Source: GN02-872 sp963518665
GTDB taxonomy: Bacteria > Patescibacteriota > Gracilibacteria > BD1-5 > UBA6164
DNA: 21,437 nucleotides
NCBI GenBank assembly: GCA_963518665.1
Contig: CAUQKR010000014.1
Span: 1-21,437, forward strand
Direction of reading: 5' to 3'
The stretch's first letter is position 1; each line of letters starts with the position of its first letter. The notes under the pieces are model-generated. The model saw only the letters and a program-made list of their open reading frames with translations. It did no database searches and was not told the origin of the DNA. This document shows, in pieces, positions 1 through 7,859 of this stretch. The position numbers and the translations under genes were made by a program.

Positions 1-13
1 ACAAAATAAAAAT

Positions 14-37
14 AAAAAAATAGGAAAAAAAGGTCAA
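14..37 (-). promoter_or_regulatory. Putative phage late promoter 1 (TTGAC-N8-CCTA), pointing out of the window
   Basis: On the minus strand TTGAC (33-37) is followed after exactly 8 bases by CCTA and a T-tract. The same motif with the same spacing occurs at four other places in the window. There is no TATAAT. It points left, so the genes it would drive lie outside the window. The rest of 1-170 is A/T tract without a gene that I can see. Confidence 0.55.
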
Positions 38-175
38 ATATTTTTTTGAAAAAAAAATATTTTGTATATAATTTTAAGAAATTTTATATTTTTATATTGA
101 AAATTATGAGAATTTAATATGAATATGATTTACTTTTTTTCATTTTTAGTAAAAAAATAATTGAATTAAAAAAAC

Positions 176-275
176 TTGCAAAAATAAAATTTTTTGATAT
201 AATACTATTGTAATTTTCAAAAACAGGGAAAACACCAAAAAAAAAAGAGAAGCGGTAACTTCTCTTTTTTTATTT
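176..275 (+). ncRNA. Short structured RNA with own promoter and terminator
   Basis: TTGCAA (176-181) and TATAAT (198-203) are separated by 16 bp on the plus strand. The transcript would start near 210 and end at the hairpin AGAGAAG/CTTCTCT (246-265) followed by a T-run. The RNA, about 65 nt, carries the stretch TTTTCAAAAACAGGG then AACACC. This stretch recurs at 355-384, within the oppositely transcribed RNA next door. No open frame is present. Function unknown. Confidence 0.5.
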
Positions 276-410
276 TTTCTTGCTATAATACAAAGCAAGA
301 AGACATATTATAACGTGATATAACGTTACAATAATGAACTGCAATAGTTCCATATTTTCAAAAACAGGGCTAGAATTAAAACACCCTGAAAGCCCCATTA
401 TCCAGGGCTT
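238..410 (-). ncRNA. Structured RNA (about 170 nt) convergent with the previous one
   Basis: On the minus strand a -10 box TATAAT (416-421) has a weaker -35 (TTGATT at 437-442 with spacer 15, or TTATTG at 440-445 with spacer 18). The RNA begins near 409. It can form AGCCC/GGGCT, GAACT/AGTTC, AACGT/ACGTT and CTTGCT/AGCAAG hairpins, and ends at the shared hairpin 246-265, which has a T-run on this strand too. The hairpin therefore acts as a bidirectional terminator. No coding frame seen. Family not recognised. Confidence 0.45.
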
Positions 411-491
411 GCTATATTATATACAAAAAACAAAAAAATCAATAAAATAATTTTCCTACTTAGAATCCTGAAACTTTAAAATTTTTAAAAC

Positions 492-526
492 AAAAAAAGA
501 CTAGATTTTTCTAGTCTTTTTTTTAT
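492..526. terminator. Bidirectional rho-independent terminator
   Basis: A-run, GACTAGA, loop, CTAGTC, T-run. It ends the minus-strand portal operon, whose last stop is at 570. The same hairpin core (GACTAG/CTAGTC) is reused at 5034, 6489 and 10347. Confidence 0.8.
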
Positions 527-557
527 ATTGTCAAAACATTATCAATTGATAGTATAA
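522..557 (-). repeat. Isolated copy of the Fic operator sequence
   Basis: Read on the minus strand this segment reproduces the sequence in front of the Fic gene (5105-5150): ACTATCAATTGATAATG, then TTTTGACAAT and an A-tract. It has one fewer 11-bp unit. It retains TTGACA but no -10 box is placed for it, so it looks like a stranded duplicate or a recombination footprint. Confidence 0.6.
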
Positions 558-569
558 AAAGTAAAGAGA

Positions 570-845
570 CTAACTCTCTCTACTTTCTAAAAATAAAATC
601 AACTTTTCACTATATTCTAAAATAGCCTTGTATTTTTCAATATTCTCACCAGGAGAACTATTTTTTATTTTTTCTATAGCTTTTTCCATCTCCATATAGT
701 GAAAATCTTTTATCATTTTGTATCATTCCATTCAACTTATGGCTTTTATAGCACTAAGTTGAGAATTGTAAACTTTTTCAGGATTGCCAAAAAGATACTC
801 TTTTCTATCTTTTTTCCAAATCCTAAATAAATCAAAAATTTTCAT
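570..845 (-). CDS. Hypothetical 91-residue protein, last gene of portal operon
   Basis: I do not recognise this protein. It is 91 residues when TGA is read as Gly, begins M-K-I-F-D-L-F-R-I-W-K-K-D and is rich in charged helices, with no signal peptide or membrane segment. Two in-frame TGA codons lie close together (I-S-G-M-E-G-Y), so it would be invisible under the standard code. Its ATG overlaps the previous stop by one base (TAATG), which implies translational coupling. It sits at the end of a minus-strand operon behind the portal, before the terminator at 492-526. A small virion or head-assembly accessory is one possibility, from position only. Confidence 0.7.
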
Positions 846-1276
846 TACAAATCTTTTAATAAATTAAGTTTTTTGAAACTGTTATAAATCTCAAAAGCAT
901 CTTTGTGAATACACCGATCCAAAATCCATCATTTTTCATCAGCTTTTTTCCAAGCATCATACTCAGAAATAAGAGATTTTCAATAATCAGAAATACAAAT
1001 TATTTGAAAATCTTTTTTTGTTTCCAATAATTTTTCTAAAAGCCTAGCTCATAAAGCTTCAGGATAAGAAGTAGTAGGAAAATAATTATCAAGCAAAATC
1101 AAACAATTATCAGCTTTTTCAATGATTAAATCCAAATAATCCAATGGATTAAAAATATTTGTTTCTACAAGCATCTCAAAATCAGGATTTAGCATCCATA
1201 AATTTCAAATTATTTCATCTCACCAAATATCTTCCAAAACTATTATTTCTTTTTTAATTTTATTTTTCTCTTTCAT
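845..1276 (-). CDS. Receiver-domain-like protein (143 aa)
   Basis: The 143-residue protein has the layout of a CheY-like receiver: strand 1 with an acidic patch (I-I-V-L-E-D, about residues 11-16), a central strand ending in Asp where the phosphoacceptor would be (L-I-L-L-D-N-Y-F-P, about 59-67), and a fourth strand followed by Ser-Asp (I-I-C-I-S-D-Y). The conserved C-terminal Lys of true receivers is not obvious, so phosphorylation is uncertain. No output domain follows. The start codon lies inside the upstream gene (34-nt overlap, different frame) and its stop is coupled to the next start. A receiver-like protein in a portal operon is unusual. A generic Rossmann-like fold without signalling is the alternative. 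Confidence 0.55.
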
Positions 1277-1635
1277 AAATTTAAAAATTTTTCTTTCACT
1301 TCATCATTTACAAAATCAAAAACATTAAAATTTATTCTTTTATTAAGTCTTCTATAAGCTTCAAGTAAATGAGTTCAATCTACTAAAATAAGATTTCTTT
1401 TGCTATTCTCTCAAATAACTATTCTTTTTATAGAAGGATTTCACTTTTCTGTTCTTCAAGAATAAGCCTCTTTTATAGAATATTTTTTACCATTTAATCT
1501 GTTAGGTTTTTCAAATTTTGTATTTAAAATAGAATTTTCTATTTTTTTTGATAAATTATTAGCATCTATTTTAACATTTTTTCCTGAAAGTCAAGTCCTA
1601 ACTCAACTTACTTTCCTCAAAATTCCTCCAAACAT
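1243..1635 (-). CDS. Small protein with ParB-like V-D-G-T-H motif (130 aa)
   Basis: This 130-residue basic protein starts 1 nt after the portal stop. Its centre reads L-I-L-V-D-G-T-H-L-L-E-A-Y-R-R-L (about 83-98), which resembles the D-G-x-H-R-x-x-A core of ParB/sulfiredoxin-fold domains, although the usual Arg after His is Leu here. The last residues are lysine-rich. It overlaps the receiver-like gene by 34 nt, so the pair was probably kept together. ParB-fold domains occur as nucleases or NTPase modules in phage polyvalent proteins. Whether this one is catalytic cannot be told from the sequence. Confidence 0.55.
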
Positions 1636-1636
1636 C

Positions 1637-3424
1637 CTACTCAACAGTTATTCAAGCACCTCTCAATAAATTATTTGTCATCTCAGCTGGCCCATTATTC
1701 TGCAATTTTCAGTCAGTTCCAGGATTTATATTTTGAGGAGAAGCAGAAGCCAGAGCATCTTGCTTTTTCAAAAAATGTTCTGGCTCTATTCAGTCAAAAG
1801 TCAAAAAAAGTTGCTCATAAGCCTTCAAAGCATCAACAGGAACTCAAGCCTCCATTGCTTCAAGTAAAATATTTTTCAGAGCAATAGCATTTTCCCTATT
1901 TTCAGCTTGAGAGTCAATCCCCATAGTTCCAGTTTCTATCACTATCTCATATCTCTCCAAAGCATCCCTAAAAACTTCCCTATCTATAGTTATTTCCTTG
2001 TCCTCCAGATTTTTTATATCCACACTATCCTCTATATTTTGATAAACCCAGTCAAGTATCTGATAAGCCAAATCAGAAAAAAAATATTTTATATTTTCCC
2101 TGATATCAGCTATCACAGTGTTTGCTTCATAAAAACTTATTTTTGCTCAAGTAGCAGTATTTGTCAAGGCAGTTTGACCTTGAGATTGAGTCACATCCAC
2201 CGTAAAAGTCAGCTTTTGTAAATCCCTCTGCATATCATTTATGTCAGAAAAATAATAGTGAGGCAAATCATTAAAAGCAAACTCCTGAACTCATTCCAAA
2301 GCTCATTTCATATTTCAGGCTCAAACCTGAATCAAAGGAGAATCAGAAAAAAGATCATTTGGATTTACTTGACTCATTGGATCCCAAAAATATTTTCCAT
2401 TCATCTTCCTTTTTATGATTTTTTTCTTTGCAACTTTTTCGAAATTTATATCCCTTTGCAACTCCAAAATCGGAGCAATAATTCAGTGAGGCAATCCAAC
2501 TTCCAAATCCTCAAAACAATCCAAATTTTTTACAGAAAAATATTCTATCTCCTCAAATCAAATCACAATCAAATTATTTATAGTTGTTATTTGATAAATT
2601 TTTTCATCCTCAACTTTTCAAGTCAAATTAAAATATCACTCATAAACAATCAAATCAAGACTATTTTTATCAAGCCCAAAATCAGACTTTATTCAGTCAA
2701 CTCAAGTCAACTCAAAAATTTTTTGAGAAAAAGCATCTTTTCCCTCAAAAGAAGAATTTGTAAGCTTTTCCAAATTATCCAAATCAAAATATTTAGGAGC
2801 TCCAGAACTATTTTTAGCCATTTTCAAGTGAGCAAGCCTAAGCCCAGATTTTTTTATAAAATATCAAGGTGCATCAGAAAAATTTTTATAATTTGGATCA
2901 AAAATAATCTCTTCAGTTGAAACTTGCTCTATTTTTGGAAATTTATTTAAAATCTTTAAATTTTTTCCACTTCACTTTGTCTTGTATCAAGTGGAAATAA
3001 TACTATAAGCCCTTCAATAAGCTCACATCGACTTAACAATGCTTTTTATAACCCTGTAAATATTATTCTGCTTAAAAGTCACATTTAAAAAATCATCAAT
3101 AGCCTTTGCATAAATATTATTCCTTTCCTTGATTTGCTCCCTAAAAATCCCAGTTGCTTCATCTTCTCACTCAAAAAAATCAGTTTTTTTAGCCTTGACA
3201 GAAATCTTTGGAATCCTAGTCATCACTTTAGCAGGAAAAAAATTTAAAATATTGTTTGCAAAATTTATATATTTGTCAGGAGATTTTGTTATCACATTTG
3301 TAGCCTCATAAATCTCAGCTAAATGCTCTCTATAAATCCTCAAATCCTTCATATTCAGCTCAAACTCTTCAGCTAAAAATTTTAAAATTTCCTTTTTTTG
3401 TAGAGAAGTCAAAACTTGCTTCAT
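1637..3424 (-). CDS. Phage portal protein
   Basis: The dodecameric portal forms the DNA channel at one capsid vertex and docks the terminase. This 595-residue protein has the expected pattern: a helical N-terminus; a middle with L-E-L-Q-R-D-I-N-F-E-K-V-A-K-K-K followed by W-D-P; then T-V-D-V-T-Q-S-Q-G-Q-T-A followed by T-A-T-G-A-K-I and a long stem helix pair ending D-L-A-Y-Q-I-L-D-W-V-Y-Q. The C-terminal tail (A-S-A-S-P-Q-N-I-N-P-G) is low complexity. ATG 3424 is chosen because it lies 45 nt after late promoter motif 2; an upstream in-frame ATG at 3457 would add eleven non-characteristic residues. Many TGA codons encode Gly. TerL is its divergent neighbour. Confidence 0.82.
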
Positions 3425-3461
3425 AAAAATATTTTTTAAAAAATAATTACAAAACAAAATT

Positions 3462-3485
3462 AAAAAAATAGGAAAAATAAGTCAA
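3462..3485 (-). promoter_or_regulatory. Putative late promoter 2, before portal
   Basis: Minus-strand TTGAC (3481-3485), 8 bases, CCTA (3469-3472), T-tract. The CCTA lies 45 nt upstream of the portal ATG. It is back to back with promoter 3; the centre TCAAG-AAAA-CTTGA (3482-3495) is an inverted repeat shared by both. Confidence 0.65.
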
Positions 3486-3491
3486 GAAAAC

Positions 3492-3512
3492 TTGATGATT
3501 TTTTCCTAAAAA
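3492..3512 (+). promoter_or_regulatory. Putative late promoter 3, before TerL
   Basis: Plus-strand TTGAT (3492-3496), 8 bases, CCTA (3505-3508). The CCTA is 44 nt before the TerL ATG, matching the distances at portal (45) and at the large protein (43). It differs from the minus-strand copies in having an A-tract instead of a T-tract after CCTA. Confidence 0.6.
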
Positions 3513-3551
3513 ACTATATTTTCAAAAAAAAATATTTTCTAAAAAAAATCT

Positions 3552-5033
3552 ATGAACAAAGAAATCAAAAAAGAACTAGCTATAAGAACACTAGAAAAAA
3601 GATACGAAAACAAAAGAAACGATTTATATGAGTTTATAAAATGATATTTGACAGAAGAAAAAAAATTAGAATTTTTTGACTCCTGGCACTACTTAGTGAT
3701 TTGTGATGCACTAGAAAAAGTATTTGAGTGAAAAATCAAAAGACTTATTATAAATGTGCCACCAAGAACCTGAAAAACCGAGTTTGTGACAAAAGGCTTC
3801 CCTTCTTGGGTCCTCTGAAAAAAAGAAAATACCAAATTCATCGCAACAGGCTACTCAGCAACTCTAACTCAAACGTTTTCAGATGAGTGCAGAAATATCC
3901 TAAAAACCAACTACTTCAAAAAAATTTTTCCTAGATTTGCAGGACTTTCACAAAGCCAAGACACAAAAAACTGGTGGAATACAAAATGAGGAGGACAATA
4001 CTATGCAACAGGGGCTGGATGAACCATAACAGGTATGTGAGCCGATATAATCCTCATAGATGATCCACTAAAACCAAAAGATATCACAGGAACAGAAATA
4101 ATCAAAGTAAACAATTGGTACACAGATACCTTGAAATCCAGATTAGATAACCAAAACACCGGTGCAATAATAATCATAATGCAAAGACTACATGATAATG
4201 ATTTAGTGTGATTTTTAACAGATTTAGAAAAAAAAGGTTGAGAGAAATGGGAAAAAATAATTATATGAGCTATCTGTGAAAGTGCAGAAACCTATGAAAC
4301 AAAATATTGAACCATAAAAAGACCAGAAAATAACCTACTTCTTCCAAAAAAATTAAATAGAAATTCTCTAGAAAACTTAAAAAAAACCGATCCACAAACA
4401 TTTTCAAGCCAGTACCAACAACAACCTATAAACAAAGAAAGCCAAGAATTCCACGAAGAATGGTTCAGATATTTTGAAGATTTTCCAAAAACTCCAGGAA
4501 AAATCATCACAACAGTCGATCCAGCATTTTCCACAAAAAAAGAAAGTGATGAAAGTGCAATAACAACAGTAAAAATGATAGCAGATGAAGTATATATTTT
4601 AGAACAAACAGCAGGCAGATACAACCCAGCAGAACTTGAAGACAAAATTATTTATCACATAAAAAAATGGCAACCAGAAAAAATTTGAATCGAAGCTTTT
4701 TCAGCTCAAGTTACAGTTTCATTTTCACTAAAAAATAGACTCAAAAAAGAACAAATCTACAAAACAGAAGTTATAGAAATCAAACAAAAATGAGATAAAG
4801 AAAGCAAAATCAGAAGCTTAATCCCCTGGTATAGAAATGGACTTATTTTTCACAACAGACAAAATTGTGATTGACTAGAACAACAACTAATCAGGTTCCC
4901 AAAAGCAAAACATGATGATAGAGCTGATAGCTTGCAGATGATTTATTTTTTGGCAGAAACAAACCCAAACATAAATATTTGAAAAATAAAAACACCAGAA
5001 CTAAAATATGATAAATTTTGATTTGTGTATTAA
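3552..5033 (+). CDS. terL: Terminase large subunit (ATPase and nuclease)
   Basis: This is the DNA-packaging motor. The 493-residue protein has Walker A P-P-R-T-G-K-T-E (about residues 70-77), whose Gly is a TGA codon, and Walker B A-D-I-I-L-I-D-D-P (about 164-172). The RNase H-like nuclease half has its first acid in T-T-V-D-P-A-F-S (about 323), I-G-I-E-A-F-S-A about 60 residues on, and the last motif K-H-D-D-R-A-D-S-L near 453. Length and motif order are typical of TerL. The gene is transcribed opposite to portal, from a shared intergenic region with late promoter motifs on both strands. A terminator follows the stop at once. No Shine-Dalgarno is visible before the ATG. Confidence 0.95.
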
Positions 5034-5062
5034 AAAAACTAGAGTTTTTCTAGTCTTTTTTT
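5034..5062 (+). terminator. Rho-independent terminator after TerL
   Basis: ACTAGA, short loop, TCTAGT and a T-run start immediately behind the TAA of TerL. The core is the same as in three other terminators of this window. Confidence 0.75.
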
Positions 5063-5104
5063 ATATTTTATTATAATCATTCAATGACTTTTTAATTCCT
5101 TTCT

Positions 5105-5204
5105 TATACTATCAATTGATAATGTATTGATAATGTTTTGACAATGTAAAAAAAATAAATATAATACTATCAATTAATAATGTATTGATAATGTATTGAT
5201 AATG
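5105..5204 (+). promoter_or_regulatory. Fic promoter with two blocks of three 11-bp operator repeats
   Basis: TTGACA (5138-5143) and TATAAT (5160-5165), spacer 16, give a transcription start near 5172. An 11-bp unit TTGAYAATGTW is repeated three times upstream (5116, 5127, 5138, the third being the -35 itself) and three times downstream (5174, 5185, 5196), the last running into the ATG at 5202. One helical turn per unit suggests cooperative binding of a repressor on one DNA face. The palindrome ATCAATTGAT (5111-5120) abuts the array. Confidence 0.7.
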
Positions 5205-6500
5205 AAATATAAAATAGATAAGTATAATTTTTGAAATATAAAACCTGAAAGATTTGAATTTTTAGACAAAAATTATTTAAGTATTTATTTCTTAAATAAT
5301 TTACAAAAATATTCTGATAAAAATTATTTATACTGGGATGATATAAAATTTAAAAAATTACCAAAAGAGCTTGAAAACAATGAAGAGTTACGGTATATTA
5401 TAAAAAAAGTTCGTTTTTTATTTCCTACGATTGTAAAATCTGAAAGTTGAGAATATTTTTGAATTTGAAAATTAAATTTTTTAGAAGAATTATTACATAA
5501 TTTAGATTTATCTTTAGGATGAAATTTTTTATGAATAAATTTTAATAAAAAAGAAAGAAGAGAATTTTTACAAAATTGAATTATAGAGGAAGCTATTTCA
5601 TCAAGCCAATTGGAATGAGCTATGACAACTTCTAAAAAAGCAAAAGAAATGATAAAAACAAACAGAAAGCCTATTTGAAATGATGAGAAAATGATTTTAA
5701 ATAATTATAAAGTAATGGTTTATATAAATAATGATTTAATAAAAGAGAAACTTTCTGCTGAAAATTTGCTTAAATTACAATCAATTTTGACAAAAGATAT
5801 TTTAGAAGAAGAAAAAATTTGAAGATTTAGAACTGATGAAGATGAAATAGTTATACAAGATAACATAACTTGAGAGATTTATCATAGAACCCCAAATCAA
5901 AATTTTTTGATGCAAGAGATTGAAAAATTTTTTATATATGCAAATGATGAAGAAAAAACTAATTCTTTTACTCACCCTTTTATAAAAGCTTGTATTTTAC
6001 ATTTTTGGATTTGATATTTACATCCTTTTTGTGATGGAAACTGAAGAACTGCTAGAGCTATTTTTTATTGGTATTTATTAAAAAAATGATATTGGGGATT
6101 TAGCTATATTCCATTATCTAGAATTATAAAAGAGACAAAAAATAAGTATGAAAATGCTTATTTATATAGTGAACAAGATAATTTTGATTTAAGTTATTTT
6201 ATTGTTTATATTACAAATATAACTAAACAAGCTATCGAGGAATTTAAAAATTATATTTCAAAAAAGATAGAAAAACAAAAAAATATTGATTATATAGATT
6301 GATTAAATGAAAGACAAAATAGATTATTAAATTGATTTAAAGAATTTAAATATAAATTTGTAAATAATTCTACTCATAAAAATTATTATTGAATTTCTAT
6401 AAATACAGCAAAATCTGACTTGGAAGATTTAGTTAAAAAATGATTTTTAGAAAAGAAAAAGGAATGAAAATTTGTAAATTATTATTTTAAAAAAGACTAG
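5202..6500 (+). CDS. Fic-domain protein (class II, predicted AMP-transferase) with C-terminal winged helix
   Basis: Fic enzymes transfer AMP, or less often another nucleotide moiety, to hydroxyl groups of target proteins. The 432-residue protein has a self-inhibitory motif S-S-S-Q-L-E-G (about 132-138) N-terminal to the catalytic core, which defines class II, and a canonical active loop H-P-F-C-D-G-N-G-R-T-A-R (about 274-285) with one Gly encoded by TGA. The C-terminus (about 385-430, I-S-I-N-T-A-K-S-D-L-E-D-L-V-K-K-G-F) looks like a winged helix, as in many Fic regulators, so it may bind the 11-bp operator repeats in front of its own gene. It stands alone between terminators, with no antitoxin gene nearby. 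Target unknown; defence, superinfection exclusion or host takeover are all possible. Confidence 0.92.
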
Positions 6501-6519
6501 AGTTTTCTAGTCTTTTTTT
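6489..6519. terminator. Bidirectional terminator containing the Fic stop codon
   Basis: GACTAG, AGTTTT loop region, CTAGTC, with an A-run before and a T-run after. The TAG stop of the Fic gene (6498-6500) lies inside the 5' arm of the hairpin. Confidence 0.78.
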
Positions 6520-6561
6520 ATAACATATTATACTTAAAAATATAATTTTTTCAAATATTTC

Positions 6562-6689
6562 AAACAAAAAGACTATAGAAAATATCTATAGTCCGTTAAA
6601 ACCTTTTCAGATTTTTTTCTCCTTGGAAAACTTAAAAATAAGCAGTTACTACAGTATGGGCTTTGTAATCTTTTAATTTCCTCCACTTA
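6562..6689 (-). ncRNA. Structured RNA C, directly downstream of a toxin-tail remnant
   Basis: On the minus strand TTGATT (6717-6722) and TATAAT (6695-6700), spacer 16, precede a transcript of about 125 nt. It ends at the hairpin GACTATAGA/TCTATAGTC (6571-6593) plus a T-run. Two short stems can cross as a pseudoknot: ATAAG (6686-6690) with CTTAT (6638-6642), and GGAAA (6677-6681) with TTTCC (6625-6629). These are only 5 bp each in AT-rich DNA, so they are tentative. The -35 starts 2 bp after the stop codon of the PBECR remnant. Confidence 0.6.
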
Positions 6690-6723
6690 TGAATATTATA
6701 TTACAAAAATAAAAATAATCAAG

Positions 6724-6796
6724 TTATTTTTCAAAAGCTGTTAAAATCCATCTTTTATTTTTTCATTTCCAATTTTTACTTATGACAATTCTAGCT
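6724..6796 (-). pseudogene. Remnant of a PBECR nuclease C-terminus
   Basis: Read on the minus strand this encodes the last 23 residues of the same nuclease domain that ends the large protein at 8010: A-R-I-V-I-S-K-N-W-K-G, then R-W-I-L-T-A-F-E-K and stop. The reading frame is blocked by a TAA a few codons upstream, so only the tail survives. It matches 8032-8085 base for base over 54 bp. Outside that, the Leu-Thr codons differ silently (TTA ACA against TTG ACT), which suggests it came from a paralogue that was once under selection. It looks like the left-behind end of an exchanged toxin domain. Bases 6797-6878 hold nothing else that I can identify. Confidence 0.7.
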
Positions 6797-6912
6797 GTTT
6801 TTTTACTTATTTATATACATAGTTTTAGTAGTTAGATATCAACTCTTGTCATCTACAGATTCTAAATAATAGTATTTATTGACATTTTTTTAAAAAATAA
6901 TATAATATATAT

Positions 6913-7045
6913 ATCTGAGACTTCTAACATATAGGTGAAAAGTTAGTTTGATTTTATCAAAGAAAGTTTTTACTTTCATTTCTCATGAACAGCAAATTTT
7001 ATATTTGCTTTAATAAAAAGAACTAGATTTTTCTATTTCTTTTAT
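6913..7045 (+). ncRNA. Structured RNA D with cloverleaf-like fold
   Basis: TTGACA (6879-6884) and TATAAT (6901-6906), spacer 16, drive a transcript from about 6913. TGAGA (6916-6920) pairs with TCTCA (6981-6985) and encloses three hairpins: CTAAC/GTTAG (6924-6946), TTTGAT/ATCAAA (6947-6961) and GAAAGT/ACTTTC (6962-6977). A further hairpin AGCAAAT/ATTTGCT (6991-7009) and a terminator (7016-7045) follow. The enclosed part is about tRNA size, but there is no TPsiC-like or anticodon-like loop and no CCA, so it is not a tRNA gene. Family unknown. Confidence 0.62.
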
Positions 7046-7089
7046 ATAATTAAACTTGCAAAAATACAATTTTTATATATAATCTATTA

Positions 7090-7198
7090 TGTATTTAAAA
7101 TACTTGTACCACGTTTAGGACGTTATCCTTAGGCATACTATTATGATTAAGGCCCAAGTATACCAAAAAAAGTAACCTATTTCAAGGTTACTTTTTTT
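7090..7198 (+). ncRNA. Structured RNA E
   Basis: TTGCAA (7056-7061) and TATAAT (7078-7083), spacer 16, precede a transcript of about 110 nt. ATACTTG (7100-7106) pairs with CAAGTAT (7155-7161). Inside lie ACGT-TTAGG-ACGT and CCTTA/TAAGG hairpins. The terminator is AGTAACC/GGTTACT (7171-7192) with a seven-T run. The element ACGTTTWGGACGT is also present in RNA H on the other strand, so the two are probably related. Confidence 0.62.
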
Positions 7199-7214
7199 GT
7201 ATTTTTAAATTTCA

Positions 7215-7335
7215 TTTAAATAAAAAAATACTTAGTTTACCTTTGCTTCTTCTCTATCCACCGTCAGGTAATTAGATAATGTATACAGTATCCAATAACT
7301 AACTCGCATTAGATTATCTTTATATTGATAATATA
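7215..7335 (-). ncRNA. Structured RNA F, paralogue of RNA G
   Basis: This minus-strand RNA shares with its upstream neighbour RNA G the blocks AATCTARTGCGAG and AGAGAAGAAGC in the same order, plus the promoter block AAATATTGTATATA. Its own -10 (TATATT) and -35 are weak, so it may be partly read through from G. AGATAAT/ATTATCT forms a stem whose loop contains TTAGTT, which can pair with AACTAA close to the 3' end. That would again be a pseudoknot ending in a T-run (minus strand of 7222-7228). No coding frame. Confidence 0.5.
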
Positions 7336-7351
7336 TACAATATTTACTAGG

Positions 7352-7485
7352 TAAAAAAAATCTGGCAACATCGTAGCTTCTTCTCTGTCTGCTTTATAAT
7401 GTTTTTAAAACTCTACCCTAGTTTACCAAAAAATAGCTCGCACTAGATTTCTTAAATTGCTCCCTAAAATAGAACTACCAGATAT
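7352..7485 (-). ncRNA. Structured RNA G, paralogue of RNA F
   Basis: On the minus strand TTGATT (7514-7519) and TATAAT (7492-7497), spacer 16, start a transcript of about 133 nt. The RNA's 5' end ATCTGGTA (7476-7483) pairs with its 3' end TGCCAGAT (7360-7367), directly followed by eight T, so the closing stem doubles as terminator. Inside, CTAGT/ACTAG brackets GCGAGCT, which could pair with AGCTACG downstream. Shared blocks with RNA F show duplication. Confidence 0.6.
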
Positions 7486-7523
7486 GTTTATATTATATAC
7501 AATATTTTAAATAAATCAATAAG

Positions 7524-7636
7524 TAAAAAAATAAAGGTTTGTGCACAACCTTTATTTCCCCATAATTAGTGACTAATCATTTCTACCTAGCCATACGTCC
7601 AAAACGTTATCTAATTACGTCCCTTCTAACTTAGAC
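7524..7636 (-). ncRNA. Structured RNA H
   Basis: On the minus strand TTGCAA (7665-7670) and TATAAT (7643-7648), spacer 16, start a transcript of about 110 nt. It ends at a strong hairpin (AAATAAAGGTT with AACCTTTATTT, 7529-7557) and T-run. It contains ACGT-TTTGG-ACGT, matching RNA E, and TAATTAG/CTAATTA that can pair around it. Confidence 0.62.
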
Positions 7637-7724
7637 AAATATATTATAATAATTTATTTTATTTTTGCAAGTTGATTATCAACTTTGTAGTCCCCAATCA
7701 AGAACTGCCTGGAGTTTTAAAAAT

Positions 7725-7823
7725 CAAAAAAAAGTTTAGTCTTATACTTGTACTGCTCAATGCTGACAACCTATATAAGCAAAACTGCAAATCAGAATAA
7801 CCTCTTCCAGTTTCCTAAACTTT
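7725..7823 (-). ncRNA. Structured RNA I with closing stem as terminator
   Basis: On the minus strand TTGACT (7851-7856) and TATAAT (7829-7834), spacer 16, start a transcript of about 100 nt. Its 5' arm AAAGTTTAG (7815-7823) pairs over 9 bp with CTAAACTTT (7731-7739), followed by a T-run, so the whole RNA is one closed domain. Bases 7637-7724 between this RNA and RNA H hold the promoter of H and nothing else recognised. Confidence 0.62.
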
Positions 7824-7859
7824 GTACTATTATATTTTGTTTATAAATAAAGTCAAATT

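Noticed and set aside
53..85. Plus-strand promoter (TTGAAA ... TATAAT) near the left end
   Set aside because: Spacer is about 15 bp and no structured RNA or open frame follows; likely chance in an A/T tract.
2258..2920. A 220-residue plus-strand open frame opposite portal
   Set aside because: Low-complexity Ile/Ser/Phe-rich translation, with the portal reading fully explaining the other strand; it is a mirror of AT-rich coding sequence.
5105..5204. CRISPR-like repeat array
   Set aside because: Units are 11 bp, directly adjacent without spacers, and sit on a promoter.
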